Part shown: piece by piece, positions 34,124 to 42,098 of the stretch
How positions within the stretch are numbered: position 1 is the stretch's first letter
Layout: every line of letters begins with the position of its first letter
DNA from: Pseudorhodoferax sp. Leaf265
GTDB taxonomy: Bacteria > Pseudomonadota > Gammaproteobacteria > Burkholderiales > Burkholderiaceae_C
Reading direction: 5' to 3'
DNA length: 64,000 nt
NCBI RefSeq assembly: GCF_001422365.1
Contig: NZ_LMMT01000004.1
Location: 8,001-72,000, forward strand
The notes under the pieces: model-generated
The model's database searches: none
What the model saw: only the letters and a program-made list of their open reading frames with translations
Told to the model about the DNA's origin: nothing
Made by a program: the position numbers and the translations under genes

Positions 34124-35272
34124 ATGGCCCTTCTGAATGCACTCGCCTTGAACCACCTGAACCAGGTGCTCCAGCAGCACATCGATGCCGGCCTGCTGCC
34201 CGGCGCCGTGGTGCTGGTCGGCCAGGGCGGCCAGGTCGCGCACCAGGCCGCGCTGGGGCGGCGGGACCCTGCCGGCCAGCAGGCCATGCCGGCCGACGCG
34301 ATCTTCCGCATCTATTCGATGACCAAGCCCATCGTGTCGCTCGCGGCGCTGATGCTGGCCGAGCAGGGCCGGTTGTCGCTGGCCGATCCGATCATGCGCT
34401 GGCTGCCGCAGTTCGCCGAGACGCCCGTGGGCGTGGAGCGCGACGGGGCGCTGGCGCTGGAGCGCGCGCTGCGCCCGCCCACGGTGCACGACCTGCTGCG
34501 CCACACGGCCGGCTTCACCTACGAGTTCCTGGGCAACAGCGCCGTGCAGCGCCAGTACCAGGCGGCCGGCCTCGCCGACACCGCCCGGACCAACGCGGGC
34601 TTCTGCGACGCACTGGCGCGCCTGCCCTACAGCGCCCAGCCCGGCAGCTGCTGGCAGTACAGCCGCGCCACCGACGTGCTGGGCGCGTTGCTCGAGGTCG
34701 TCGCTGGCGAACCGCTGGGCGCGCTGCTGCAGCGCCTCATCCTGGGCCCTCTGGGCATGGTGGACACCGGTTTCAGCGTGCCGCCGGCGCAGCAGCACCG
34801 CATCGCCGAACCCTTCGCGCAGTGCCCCGAAACCGGCCAGAGCGTCGTGATGCTGGACGCACGCAGCACGCCGGCCTTCGAATCGGGCGGCGGCGGCCTG
34901 TTGTCGACCGCGGCCGACTACCTGCGCTTCCTGCAGCTGTTGCGCAACCAGGGCCGCTTCCAAGGCCAGCGCCTGGTCTCGCGCAAGACCATGGAATGGA
35001 TGGTGGCCGACCACCTTGGCACCATTCCCGTGGCCGGCGAGCTGCTCGCGCCCGGCCATGGCTTCGGCCTGGGCGTGGCCGTGCGCACGGCGCCCGGCCT
35101 GGTGGCCCAGCCGGGCTCGCCGGGCATGTACTTCTGGAGCGGCATCGGCGGCACCTTCTTCTTCGTCGACCCGGCCGAGGACGTGTTCGCGCTGCTGCTG
35201 GCGCAGACGCCCAACCAGCGCATCTTCTTCCGCAACCTGTTCCGGCACCTGGTCTACGCGGCCATCGAATGA
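34124..35272 (+). CDS. Serine hydrolase of the beta-lactamase/esterase (EstB-like) family
   Basis: 382 residues. The nucleophile motif S-x-x-K is YSMTKPIVS, the second motif is Y-S (SCWQYSRATDVLG) and a late glycine-rich strand contains WSGIGGTFFFVDP, where penicillin-recognising enzymes carry KTG or HTG. No signal peptide is evident, so it is probably cytoplasmic. Family members are esterases, D-aminopeptidases or lactone hydrolases rather than true lactamases. Divergent from malate synthase, and followed 11 bp later by a lipoprotein gene. Confidence 0.85.
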   Translation: MALLNALALNHLNQVLQQHIDAGLLPGAVVLVGQGGQVAHQAALGRRDPAGQQAMPADAIFRIYSMTKPIVSLAALMLAEQGRLSLADPIMRWLPQFAETPVGVERDGALALERALRPPTVHDLLRHTAGFTYEFLGNSAVQRQYQAAGLADTARTNAGFCDALARLPYSAQPGSCWQYSRATDVLGALLEVVAGEPLGALLQRLILGPLGMVDTGFSVPPAQQHRIAEPFAQCPETGQSVVMLDARSTPAFESGGGGLLSTAADYLRFLQLLRNQGRFQGQRLVSRKTMEWMVADHLGTIPVAGELLAPGHGFGLGVAVRTAPGLVAQPGSPGMYFWSGIGGTFFFVDPAEDVFALLLAQTPNQRIFFRNLFRHLVYAAIE

Positions 35273-35283
35273 AGGAACCCGCC

Positions 35284-35811
35284 ATGACCACCACGACGCC
35301 ATCGCGCTGGGCACTGCTGCTCGCCACCGCCCTGCTCGTGGCCTGCGCCACGCCGCGCCCCATGGGTGCACCGCCGGGTGCCGTCAGCGTGAGCTGGAGC
35401 GACCCGGCCCAGTTCGCCGAAGCGCGCGAGAACCACGCCGACACGCCGGCCGCGCGCGAGGCCTGGCTCAGCGCGCTGGCCCGCCATCTGGCCGAGAAGG
35501 CGGCGGCCGTGCTGCCCGAAGACGAGAAGCTCGAGGTGCGCATCACCGACGTCAAGCGCGCCGGCGGCTTCGAGCCCTGGCGCGGCCCGCAGGCGAGCGA
35601 CCTGCGCGTGGTGCGCGACGTCTATCCGCCGCGCATCGACCTGCACTTCCAGCGCCTGGCGGCCGACGGCCGCGTGCTGCAAACTGGCAGGCGGCAGCTG
35701 CGTGACGTCACGTTCCTGATGCGGCCGACCCGCTACAGCGGCGACCCGCTGCGCTTCGAGAAGGTGCTGGTGGACGATTGGGTGGCCAAGGAATTCGGCG
35801 CCTTGCACTGA
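35284..35811 (+). CDS. DUF3016-family lipoprotein
   Basis: 175 residues. Lipoprotein signal with lipobox LLVACAT, then VSVSWSDPAQFAEAREN typical of DUF3016, and a C-terminal FEKVLVDDWVAKEFG. Likely anchored to a membrane face in the periplasm. The family has no known activity. The start at 35284 begins the signal peptide; it is translated right after the serine hydrolase gene and probably on the same transcript. Confidence 0.8.
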   Translation: MTTTTPSRWALLLATALLVACATPRPMGAPPGAVSVSWSDPAQFAEARENHADTPAAREAWLSALARHLAEKAAAVLPEDEKLEVRITDVKRAGGFEPWRGPQASDLRVVRDVYPPRIDLHFQRLAADGRVLQTGRRQLRDVTFLMRPTRYSGDPLRFEKVLVDDWVAKEFGALH

Positions 35812-35909
35812 AGCCGCTGCAGCATTTTGTATCCCGGGGGCTGAAATAGAATTGCCGCTCGCCGGAGCAGCCTGCTCCCGGACGCCTGATTCACCCGAGA
35901 CACACGCCG

Positions 35910-36566
35910 ATGGACGCGTCCACTACCTTGCCAGGGACCCTGGGGGCCAGCCATTCGCCGCTGACCCAGCTGGTCGTCGATGCCTTGCGCGGCCGCATCC
36001 TGAGCGGCCAGGTGCCGCCAGGCGAGCGCCTGGTCGAAGGCCGCCTGTCCGAAGAACTGGGCGTGTCGCGCATGCCCGTGCGCGAAGCCTTGCGGCAGCT
36101 GGCCGCCGAGGGCCTGGTGACGATCGAGCCACGCCGCGGCGCCTCGGTGACGAGCTTCAGCCAGCAGCAGATGCGCGAACTGGTGGAAGTACGCGCCACC
36201 CTGGAGGGGCTCAACTCCAAACTGGCCGCCAAGCGCCACGACCCAGCCCAGATCGCCGAGCTCGAACGCATCCTCGAAGAAGGCACGCGCCTGGCCGAGA
36301 GCGACGACGTGGCCACCACCATGCGGATGAACCAGCGCTTCCACGACGCGCTCTCCAACAGCGCGGCCAACTCGGTGCTGCAGGACATCATGCGCTCGCT
36401 GCGCGACCGCACGGCGCTGGTGTTCGCACCCATCAACCGCACGCGCGGCAAGCAGAACTGGGAAGAGCACGCCGCCATCCTGCGCGCCGTGATCAAGGGC
36501 GACGCGGAGCTCGCCGCGCTGCTCGCCACCCGCCACGTGTACAACGCCGCGCAGATGGAGCCTTGA
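35910..36566 (+). CDS. GntR-family (FadR/FCD subgroup) transcriptional regulator
   Basis: 218 residues. Winged helix at residues 18-80 (VVDALRGRILSGQVPPGERL, SEELGVSRMPVREALRQLAAEG) and an all-helical FCD effector domain at 85-210. The three metal histidines are seen in RFHDAL (H145), WEEHAAIL and TRHVYNA, but the usual aspartate four residues before H145 is asparagine (N141). It is the only GntR protein in the window and lies beside the ferredoxin/diiron-oxidase genes, whose promoters carry repeated ATACTGTAT palindromes. It is the best candidate to bind them. Confidence 0.9.
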   Translation: MDASTTLPGTLGASHSPLTQLVVDALRGRILSGQVPPGERLVEGRLSEELGVSRMPVREALRQLAAEGLVTIEPRRGASVTSFSQQQMRELVEVRATLEGLNSKLAAKRHDPAQIAELERILEEGTRLAESDDVATTMRMNQRFHDALSNSAANSVLQDIMRSLRDRTALVFAPINRTRGKQNWEEHAAILRAVIKGDAELAALLATRHVYNAAQMEP

Positions 36567-36581
36567 GCGGCGGGTGGCCCA

Positions 36582-37508
36582 TCAGCCACCCTGCAGCCGA
36601 CGCCAGGCCAGGCCCGCCAGCGCCACGTCTTCCAGGCCCACGCCGACCGACTTGTAGACCATGATTTGGCGCGCGTCCGTGCGCCCGCGCACCCGGCCGC
36701 AGACCAGCGCGCCGAGCTCCACGATCTTCGCGTCCCCCAGCGCATCGGGAGCGGCGAGCACCAGATCGCCCGCCTCGCGCAGCGACTGCGGCCGCCACTC
36801 GACCGCCACCAGTGCCGCCCGCCGCAGCGCCGCATCGTCCAGTTCGCGCGTGTGCGGCAGGCTGGAGCCGACGGCCGCGACGAAGGCGCCCTCGGCCAGC
36901 GCTTCACCCGCAAACAGGGCTTGCTGCGCGCGCGACGCCGTGACCACGAGGTCGGCGCCGTCCACCGCCTCGGCCGCCGTGCACAGGCGCAGTGGCACAC
37001 CGCACGCGCGCGCCCAGGTGTCGGCCTGCTGCGGCGTCACGTGGCGGCTGCACACGCGAATCTCGTCCAGCCCATAGGCCGCTGCGAACTGCGCCAGGTG
37101 CGCGCGCCCTTGCACACCCGCCCCGAACAAGGCCAACGTGCGGGCATCGGGCCGGGCCAGGTAGCCCGCCGCGATGACCGAGCAGGCGGCCGTGCGCAGG
37201 CGTGTGATCGCTGCCGCGTCGAACGAGGCCAGCGGCCGCCCATCCTCGGCGGAGAACAGCAGGATCACGAACGAGAACTGCCCTGCGATCGTGGTGTAGA
37301 CCTTGGCCCCGGCCACCTGCTGGCCGGGGATCACCGCCCCCAGCGTGGACAGCTTCAGGCCGCCGGCTTCGGTGCGGATGCGCTGCTGCATGGCGGCCTG
37401 CGCATCGCCGAAGGCGCGGAATGCCTCTCGCAGGCAGTGCTGTGCGTCCTGCGCCGTGACGGCGGCGTCGACCATGGCATCGGTGATGTGTTGCATGGCA
37501 GTGCTCAA
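36582..37508 (-). CDS. Ornithine cyclodeaminase/mu-crystallin-family dehydrogenase
   Basis: 308 residues. NAD(P) site TLALFGAGVQGRAHLAQFAA, substrate arginine region ITRLRTAACSVIAAGYLAR and GAKVYTTIAGQF near the N-terminus place it in the OCD/mu-crystallin family. Members include ornithine cyclodeaminase, alanine dehydrogenase and ketimine reductases; the sequence does not discriminate. The start overlaps the TSUP gene stop by 4 bp, coupling it to the ferredoxin transcript. It may reduce or release an imine or amino acid in the pathway of this island. Confidence 0.87.
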   Translation of the reverse strand: MSTAMQHITDAMVDAAVTAQDAQHCLREAFRAFGDAQAAMQQRIRTEAGGLKLSTLGAVIPGQQVAGAKVYTTIAGQFSFVILLFSAEDGRPLASFDAAAITRLRTAACSVIAAGYLARPDARTLALFGAGVQGRAHLAQFAAAYGLDEIRVCSRHVTPQQADTWARACGVPLRLCTAAEAVDGADLVVTASRAQQALFAGEALAEGAFVAAVGSSLPHTRELDDAALRRAALVAVEWRPQSLREAGDLVLAAPDALGDAKIVELGALVCGRVRGRTDARQIMVYKSVGVGLEDVALAGLAWRRLQGG

Positions 37509-38266
37509 TGGGGAAATGCGCGTTGCGCCAGGATGCCCAGCGCGCCGAACGCCGCCAGGCCCAGCAGCAGCGGGCGCGGCGAGCGGTGGTGCAGCAGCTG
37601 GCCGAGCCGGCCGGAGGCCGCGAAGCCGCCCAGCATCCAGGGCGCCAGCAGCAGGGCCAGCTGCAGTTCGCGCAGGCCCATGCGGCCCACCAGCGCCAGC
37701 GTGGCCATCGAGACGGCGGAGCCGGCGAAGAAGATGCAGCCCAGCGTCGCGCGCAGGCGGTCAGCCTGCAGATGCTGCATGGCGATGGCGAACGGGGGCG
37801 CGCCGGCCGAGGTGATGGTGCCCATGACACCGGAGGCCACGCCCGCGATCGCCACGTTGCGCGGGCTGGCTGCAACGCGCCAGCCGCGCAGGCTCAAGGC
37901 CACGGCGGCCAGGATCAGCAGCGCGAACAGCAGCGACAAGGTGTCGGCCGACAGCAGGGCCAGGCACAGGGCGGCGCCAGCCGTGCCGACCACGCGGCCG
38001 GCGAGCCCGGTGCCGGCCGCCTGCCAGTCGATCGCGCGCGCCTCGCGCAGCGCAGCCATCAGCGACAGCGGGCAAGCCAGCGCGATCAGCGGCCCCGGCA
38101 CGAGCTCCGGGAACCACAGCGCGGCCAGCGGCGCGCAGAACATCGCAAAGCCCAGGCCGCCCACGCCCTGCAGGCAGGCACCGACGAGGACCATCAACGC
38201 CATGCCGGCGTAGTGGCCTGCCTCCAGGCCGGCCGGCCACCAGGCCAGGATGCCGGCCGCGCTCAC
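37505..38266 (-). CDS. TSUP (TauE/SafE)-family membrane permease
   Basis: 253 residues if it starts at the GTG at 38266, which overlaps the stop of the ferredoxin gene (GTGA). About eight membrane helices in two similar halves: MALMVLVGACLQGVGGLGFA and VAIAGVASGVMGTITSAGAP are the repeat signatures of the family. TSUP proteins transport sulfite, sulfoacetate, other organic anions or sulfur compounds. Encoded with the ferredoxins and the OCD-family enzyme; possibly exports or imports an anionic product. Confidence 0.85.
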   Translation of the reverse strand: MSAAGILAWWPAGLEAGHYAGMALMVLVGACLQGVGGLGFAMFCAPLAALWFPELVPGPLIALACPLSLMAALREARAIDWQAAGTGLAGRVVGTAGAALCLALLSADTLSLLFALLILAAVALSLRGWRVAASPRNVAIAGVASGVMGTITSAGAPPFAIAMQHLQADRLRATLGCIFFAGSAVSMATLALVGRMGLRELQLALLLAPWMLGGFAASGRLGQLLHHRSPRPLLLGLAAFGALGILAQRAFPH

Positions 38267-38868
38267 CAGGACACCGCGATGTCGCCCAGCACGAAGGTCT
38301 GGCAGGCCATGCGGTAGCCCGCAGCCAGCTGCGCGTCGGAGAGGTGCTTGCGCTCTTTGGGTTTCACGGCATCCGTGTGCGCCAGCCCTTCCTCGATGCG
38401 GCACTTGCAGGTGCCGCACAGGCCGCCGCCGCACTTGAACGGAATGCCGCCCTTCTCGCGCAGCGACACGCGCAGCAGGTTGCTGTTCTGCGGCGCGCTG
38501 ACCACCTTGCCGGCGCTCGGCACGAAGGTGATCTGCACGGTACCGGCCGCCGTCGCGGCTGGCACCAGCGCGCGGGGCCGCAGCTGCGTTTCCATGGTGC
38601 CGAAGCGGCACAGAGCCTGCAGCTCGGCGCGGGCCCCGGCCAGGTCGCCGAAACGCTCCAGGAACTTGGAAGGCACCATGTTCACGGTGGCCGGCTCGGT
38701 CTCGTCGACCACACGCACGCGGGTCGCCTCTTCGAGTACGGCGATCACGAACTGGGCGCGCACGCGGCCGCAGAACACATAGTCGTAGGCCTCGACGGGC
38801 CGCAGGCCGGGGCCCACCTCGGTGCGGAACTGGCCAGGCTTGCTTGTCAGGATCACATGGGTCGTCAT
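38263..38868 (-). CDS. [2Fe-2S] ferredoxin with an uncharacterised N-terminal domain
   Basis: 201 residues. The C-terminal half is a plant-type [2Fe-2S] ferredoxin: C146-x4-C151-x2-C154 in KCGGGLCGTCKC and C189 in MACQTF. The first 105 residues (VILTSKPGQFRTEVGPGLRP onward) match no family I recognise; they are not a flavin or NAD domain. It would be an electron carrier or fused effector for an oxygenase. The gene lies between the TSUP gene and a second ferredoxin gene, divergent from the diiron oxidase. Confidence 0.85.
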   Translation of the reverse strand: MTTHVILTSKPGQFRTEVGPGLRPVEAYDYVFCGRVRAQFVIAVLEEATRVRVVDETEPATVNMVPSKFLERFGDLAGARAELQALCRFGTMETQLRPRALVPAATAAGTVQITFVPSAGKVVSAPQNSNLLRVSLREKGGIPFKCGGGLCGTCKCRIEEGLAHTDAVKPKERKHLSDAQLAAGYRMACQTFVLGDIAVSW

Positions 38869-38878
38869 GGCGCGGGTC

Positions 38879-39193
38879 TCAGGCGGTCGGGGCTGGTTCG
38901 GGGGCGTCCTGCGCCAACTCGATGTCGTGCTCCAGCCAGAGCTGGCAGGCCAGCCGGTAGCCGGCATCCACGCGCTCGCCGAGCTGCTTCTTCTCCTTCC
39001 AGTTCGGCGGGGGCAGGTGCTCACCCCCCCGCAGCACCCGGCAGGCGCACTTGGCGCACTTGCCCATGCCGCAGCCGTATTGCAAGTGGGGATAGGGGAA
39101 CTGGCGGATGCCCGCGCGCACGACCAGATTGGTCCGCGGCTGGACCTCGTCACGGTAGGTCTGGCCTAGTTTGTGGAGAACGACGTTGGGCAT
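38879..39193 (-). CDS. [2Fe-2S] ferredoxin, single domain
   Basis: 104 residues. Cysteines C41-x4-C46-x2-C49 (GCGMGKCAKCACRV) and C83 (RLACQLW) ligate a plant-type [2Fe-2S] cluster. ATG at 39193 fits the family opening; an in-frame one 18 bp upstream is possible. First gene of the minus-strand run that continues through the second ferredoxin, TSUP and OCD genes. Transcribed divergently from the diiron oxidase across a 202-bp promoter with an ATACTGTAT site, so it is a likely electron donor to that oxidase. Confidence 0.88.
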   Translation of the reverse strand: MPNVVLHKLGQTYRDEVQPRTNLVVRAGIRQFPYPHLQYGCGMGKCAKCACRVLRGGEHLPPPNWKEKKQLGERVDAGYRLACQLWLEHDIELAQDAPEPAPTA

Positions 39194-39338
39194 GAAATCG
39201 GCTCTCGGCATACCGTTTAAAGAATTGGGGCGAACGCAAACGACAGAGATTCCATCGCCTCCAGGCCCCTCCAGAGAGGAATCCCCAGGGCATTCACCGA
39301 TCTCTCCATTTTTTTGGCGTTGCGGGCAACTTGGTTTT

Positions 39339-39351
39339 CAGTATACTGTAT
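39339..39351. promoter_or_regulatory. Candidate GntR operator CAGTATACTGTAT in the ferredoxin/diiron-oxidase divergent promoter
   Basis: Two overlapping palindromes: CAGTATACTG (39339-39348, perfect) and ATACTGTAT (39343-39351, 4-1-4), followed by TC as in the sites at 48917 and 49139. It ends 44 bp before the oxidase ATG. The rest of the 202-bp gap shows no gene. Confidence 0.6.
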
Positions 39352-39395
39352 TCTTCCGAGCACGGAAACACCCTTCAATCTGCAGGAGCTGCGCC

Positions 39396-40124
39396 ATGAC
39401 CGCCGAACTGATGAACCGCGACACTTTCCGCACCGCCCTCGAAGACGCCATCAAGGGCAAGAGCGCCAACAAGGCCCCCTTCAGCCAGGCCTGGGCCTCG
39501 GGCGACCTGAGCCGCGCCCACCTGGCGCGCTGGGCCGAGAACCACTACCACTACGTCGGCCCGTTCGCCGACTACCTGGCCTACATCTACGCCCGCACGC
39601 CGGACACCATGACCGAGGCCAAGGACTTCCTGCTGGCCAACATGTACGAGGAAGAGATCGGCGGCGACCGCCACACCGACCTGCTGGTGCGCTTCGCCGA
39701 AGCCTGCGGCACGACGCGCGAGCGCGTGGTCGACCCCGACAACATGTCGCCCACCACACGTGGCCTGCAGAGCTGGTGCTACGCCGTCGCCATGCGCGAA
39801 GACCCGGTGGTGGCCGTCGCCGGCCTGGTCGTGGGCCTGGAATCGCAGGTGCCCTCCATCTACCGCAAGCAGACGCCCACGCTGCGCGAGAAGTACGGCT
39901 TCACCGACGAAGAGGTCGAGTTCTTCGACCTGCACATCGTCTCCGACGAAATCCATGGCGAACGCGGCTACCAGATCGTGCTGGAGCATGCGAACACGGT
40001 GGAGCTGCAGCAGCGCTGCCTCAAGATCTGCGAAATCGGCGCCCAGATGCGCCTGCTGTACACGACGGCGCTCTACCACGACTACGTGGCCAACGACCTG
40101 CCCGCGCTGAAGCTGGCAGCCTGA
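39396..40124 (+). CDS. Heme-oxygenase-like diiron oxidase/oxygenase (PqqC/TenA fold)
   Basis: 242 residues, all-helical TenA/PqqC fold. All six ligands of the diiron subgroup are present with the right spacing: E86-x6-H93 (YEEEIGGDRH), E149 (VGLESQV) and H180-x3-D184-x2-H187 (LHIVSDEIH), which parallels CADD-type enzymes. Such enzymes use two irons and oxygen to N-oxygenate, cleave or desaturate small amines and acids. AGGAG at 39384 precedes the ATG. It heads the + strand run and faces ferredoxin genes. Substrate unknown; cofactor-independent PqqC-type chemistry is unlikely given the iron ligands. Confidence 0.88.
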   Translation: MTAELMNRDTFRTALEDAIKGKSANKAPFSQAWASGDLSRAHLARWAENHYHYVGPFADYLAYIYARTPDTMTEAKDFLLANMYEEEIGGDRHTDLLVRFAEACGTTRERVVDPDNMSPTTRGLQSWCYAVAMREDPVVAVAGLVVGLESQVPSIYRKQTPTLREKYGFTDEEVEFFDLHIVSDEIHGERGYQIVLEHANTVELQQRCLKICEIGAQMRLLYTTALYHDYVANDLPALKLAA

Positions 40125-40143
40125 CGCGGGACCCGACGCCACC

Positions 40144-41601
40144 ATGTCCGCCCCACCCGAAGAGTTCCTGAACCACATCCAGGGCGAATGGGTCCGCAGC
40201 CGCGCGGGCCGCACCTTCGACAGCCTCAACCCGCACGACACGCGCGAGACCGTGGGCCGCTTCCAGGCCTCGGGCCCGGCCGATGCCGAGGCGGCCGTCG
40301 CGGCGGCATCGGCCGCGTTCGAGGCCTGGCGCGCCACGCCGATCGGCAAGCGCGCCAAGATCCTGCAGGACGCGGCCAGCTACCTCGAAACCCATGCCGC
40401 ACGCTTTGCCGAGGAGCTCACGCGCGAAGAGGGCAAGTCGGTCGCGCTGGCCCGGGACGAGTTCATGCGCTCGGCGCAGACGCTGCGCTTCTACGCCGTG
40501 GAGGGCCAGACCCTGGGTGGCGAGACCTACCCGCAGGACGACCCGCTGATGACCGTCTACAGCCAGCGCGAGCCGCTGGGCGTGGTGACGGTGATCGCAC
40601 CATGGAACTTCCCGGTGTCGATCCCGGCGCGCAAGATCGCGCCGGCGCTGATCACGGGCAACACCGTGGTGTTCAAGCCCTCGTCGGACGCACCGCTGTC
40701 GGGCCTGCGCCTGGCCGAAGCCCTGGTGCAGGCCGGCCTGCCCAAGGGCGTGCTGAACTTCATCACCGGACGCGCCGGCGATGTCGGGCCGGTGATCACC
40801 ACGTCCGAGGCCGTGCGGGCGATCTCGTTCACGGGCTCCACCGCCGCGGGCGAGGCCATCCACCGCACCGTGCACCTGACGACGCGGCTGCAGATGGAGC
40901 TGGGCGGCAAGAACCCGCTGATCGTGATGGACGATGCCGACCTCGACCAGGCCGTGGACCTGGCCGTCAAGGGCGGCTTCTCGCTGTCGGGCCAGGCCTG
41001 CACGGGCACCAGCCGTGTGATCGTGCTGAAGTCCGTCAAGTCCGAGTTCACGCGTCGCCTGGTCGAGCGCGTGACGCAGCTGAAGATCGGCAGCGGCCTC
41101 ACGCCCGGCATGGACCTGGGCCCGCTGGCCACGGCCAAGCAGCTGGAGACCGTGCTGTCCTACCTGGCCATCGGCCGGCAGGAGGCCCGGCTGCTGTGCG
41201 GCGGCGAGCGGCTCACGGCCGAGCCCTATGCGCACGGCTACTACGTGTCGCCCGCCGTGTTCGACGAGGTGGCGCCCGAGGCGCGCATCGCGCGCGAGGA
41301 GATCTTCGGCCCCGTGATCGCGGTGCTGGAGGCCGACGGCTACGCCGACGCCATCGCCAAGGCCAACGACACGCGCTACGGACTGTCCGCCGCCATCGCC
41401 ACGCGCAACCCGCGCGTGATGCACGACTTCGCGCACCAGATCCAGGCCGGCACCGTGAAGATCAACCGCACGACCACCGGCAACCTGGTCAACGCGCCGT
41501 TCGGCGGCATCAAGCTGTCCAGCACCTCCACGTTCCGCGAGTCGGGCCGGGCCGGGCTGGAGTTCTTCACCCAGATCAAGACCATCTACCGAGGCGTCTG
41601 A
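40144..41601 (+). CDS. NAD(P)-dependent aldehyde dehydrogenase (alpha-ketoglutarate-semialdehyde dehydrogenase-like)
   Basis: 485 residues. The oxyanion asparagine is in APWNFPVSIPARKI, the base glutamate in MELGGKNPLIV and the nucleophile cysteine in SGQACTGTSRVIVL; GTVKINRTTTG near the C-terminus resembles ketoglutarate-semialdehyde dehydrogenases. It begins 19 bp after the diiron oxidase gene, so it probably oxidises an aldehyde released by that enzyme to the acid. Substrate identity is inference; succinate-semialdehyde-type activity is possible. Confidence 0.87.
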   Translation: MSAPPEEFLNHIQGEWVRSRAGRTFDSLNPHDTRETVGRFQASGPADAEAAVAAASAAFEAWRATPIGKRAKILQDAASYLETHAARFAEELTREEGKSVALARDEFMRSAQTLRFYAVEGQTLGGETYPQDDPLMTVYSQREPLGVVTVIAPWNFPVSIPARKIAPALITGNTVVFKPSSDAPLSGLRLAEALVQAGLPKGVLNFITGRAGDVGPVITTSEAVRAISFTGSTAAGEAIHRTVHLTTRLQMELGGKNPLIVMDDADLDQAVDLAVKGGFSLSGQACTGTSRVIVLKSVKSEFTRRLVERVTQLKIGSGLTPGMDLGPLATAKQLETVLSYLAIGRQEARLLCGGERLTAEPYAHGYYVSPAVFDEVAPEARIAREEIFGPVIAVLEADGYADAIAKANDTRYGLSAAIATRNPRVMHDFAHQIQAGTVKINRTTTGNLVNAPFGGIKLSSTSTFRESGRAGLEFFTQIKTIYRGV

Positions 41602-41604
41602 AGC

Positions 41605-42081
41605 ATGAAACCATCCCTGAAGATCGAACGCGCCGAAGCCCGCCTGATGGCCGATGCGGCACTGAAGAAAGCGCGAGAGATCGGCGTGGCCGAGACCGTC
41701 TGCATCGCCGACGACGGCGGCTTTCCGCTGCTGCTCGAGCGCATGGACGGCGCCCGCATCACCGGCCCGCAGATCGCCTGGAACAAGGCTTTCACGGCGG
41801 CCGGCCACAAGCGCTCCACGCATTTGTTCACCACGCCCCCGAACGGCCCGGCGCTGCCCGGCAACGAGGCCTTCGGCATCCAGCTCAGCTTCGAGGGCCG
41901 TTTCGCGGCCTTCGTCGGCGGCTATCCCATCGTGGTGAACGGCGAGGTGGTGGGTGGCGTCGGCCTGTCCGGTGGCAACGGCGAGCAGGACACGGCCTGC
42001 GGCGTGGCCGCGCTGCAGGCGCTGGCCGAGCACCTGGCCGGCCAGCACGAGGTGCTGGTCGCGGCCGACATCAAGAAGTAA
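41605..42081 (+). CDS. GlcG/HbpS-family protein
   Basis: 158 residues. Single GlcG/HbpS domain: ETVCIADDGGFPLLLERMDG, AWNKAFTAAGHKRST and GEVVGGVGLSGGNGEQD are its three landmarks. Family members include the heme-binding HbpS and unassigned GlcG of glycolate operons; in many catabolic clusters they accompany oxygenases with no proven role. The gene starts 3 bp after the aldehyde dehydrogenase stop and 17 bp before the reductase gene, so it is co-transcribed. Confidence 0.85.
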   Translation: MKPSLKIERAEARLMADAALKKAREIGVAETVCIADDGGFPLLLERMDGARITGPQIAWNKAFTAAGHKRSTHLFTTPPNGPALPGNEAFGIQLSFEGRFAAFVGGYPIVVNGEVVGGVGLSGGNGEQDTACGVAALQALAEHLAGQHEVLVAADIKK

Positions 42082-42098
42082 GCCGCACGGAGAGCGCC

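Noticed and set aside
35812-35909. GTATCC half-site upstream of the GntR gene as an autoregulatory operator
   Set aside because: Only a partial half-site (TTGTATCCC near 35827) with no paired arm; too weak to list as an operator.
39396-40124. Reading the oxidase as a TenA thiaminase
   Set aside because: The E-x6-H, E, H-x3-D-x2-H metal set marks the diiron group, and the neighbours are redox genes rather than thiamine biosynthesis genes, despite the THI5-like binding protein nearby.
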